Assembly (NCBI GenBank): GCA_012513005.1
Contig: JAAZCZ010000070.1
Coordinates: 1-14,829 of the forward strand
Length of the DNA: 14,829 nucleotides
Direction: 5' to 3'
From: Oscillospiraceae bacterium
Lineage (GTDB): Bacteria; Bacillota; Clostridia; Oscillospirales; Oscillospiraceae
Numbering within the stretch: the stretch's first letter is position 1; every line of letters begins with the position of its first letter. A program made the position numbers and the translations under genes. Under the pieces are notes generated by a model. The model worked only from the letters and a program-made list of their open reading frames with translations, was not told the origin of the DNA and did not search any database. This document shows, piece by piece, positions 14,703 through 14,829 of the stretch.

Positions 14703-14829
14703 ATGTCCGGAGTTATTTTGTTTTCATCCCCGCTGTGCCGGGAATTAATAGCCCCCTACGGCGAGAATAATTATTATAGTTCAGAAAACGCTGCCAATGC
14801 TGTTTCTTCTGCGATGGGCGCATGCATTG
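14703..14829 (+). CDS. Unrecognised protein, N-terminal 42 codons only
   Basis: The frame begins at an ATG with a strong AAGGAGGA site 5-6 nt upstream and stays open to the window edge. The visible start is MSGVILFSSPLCRELIAPYG, followed by a segment rich in Asn, Tyr, Ser and Ala (ENNYYSSENAANAVSS). It is neither a signal peptide nor a membrane helix. I do not recognise a family from this fragment. The gap 14650-14702 is very AT-rich without a hairpin, so it may be in an operon with the DUF1846 gene. Confidence 0.65.
   Translation, partial: MSGVILFSSPLCRELIAPYGENNYYSSENAANAVSSAMGACI

Noticed and set aside
1..14829. Search for mobile elements, CRISPR arrays, phage genes and defence systems
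   Set aside because: No transposase, integrase, direct-repeat array or defence gene was seen on either strand; the window is housekeeping chromosome.

Overview
The window is ordinary chromosomal DNA of a Gram-positive anaerobe, most likely of class Clostridia. The evidence is the set of genes and their style: strong AGGAGG-type Shine-Dalgarno sites, sigma-A type promoters, a long (142 aa) ribosomal protein S12, a DUF4364 gene, a YhaM-type exoribonuclease, and a PucR-like regulator next to ftsEX. I cannot name a genus from sequence alone. I see no mobile element, phage gene, CRISPR array, rRNA or riboswitch. No gene-free stretch exceeds 300 bases; the largest gaps are 3251-3468, 10032-10231, 12964-13158, 8715-8900 and 4189-4340, and their contents are listed as features.

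Layout. Positions 1-3250 (minus strand) hold a probable four-gene operon: PucR/CdaR-like regulator, ftsE, ftsX, and a secreted coiled-coil protein that looks like the N-terminal part of a FtsEX-controlled murein hydrolase or hydrolase activator, cut by the window edge. A good promoter precedes the regulator, and two small hairpins lie in its leader. Next (3469-4188, minus) is an RsuA-type 16S rRNA pseudouridine synthase.

Positions 4299-8836 (minus) are a complete str operon, rpsL-rpsG-fusA-tuf, with a near-consensus promoter and an intrinsic terminator. rpoB/rpoC are not upstream of rpsL; instead a secreted CapA-family protein is there, whose sequence departs from the usual metal-ligand pattern of the family.

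Positions 10232-11203 (plus) encode a YhaM-like OB-fold/HD-domain 3'-5' exoribonuclease. Its terminator is shared, back to back, with a minus-strand tRNA-Gly(CCC) gene that has its own promoter. Then come asnA (aspartate-ammonia ligase) and, 13 nt upstream of it, a DUF4364 winged-helix-like protein (both minus). Divergent from these is a DUF1846 protein (plus), followed by the start of an unrecognised gene that runs off the end.

The genes mostly serve translation (str operon, RsuA, tRNA-Gly), RNA turnover (YhaM), amino-acid supply (AsnA) and cell-wall remodelling at division (FtsEX plus hydrolase). The least understood parts are the regulator coupled to ftsEX, the altered CapA site, the DUF4364/DUF1846 divergent region with alternating TGTTA half-sites, and the rpsL-rpsG intergenic stem. 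I did not find a convincing new multi-gene system.
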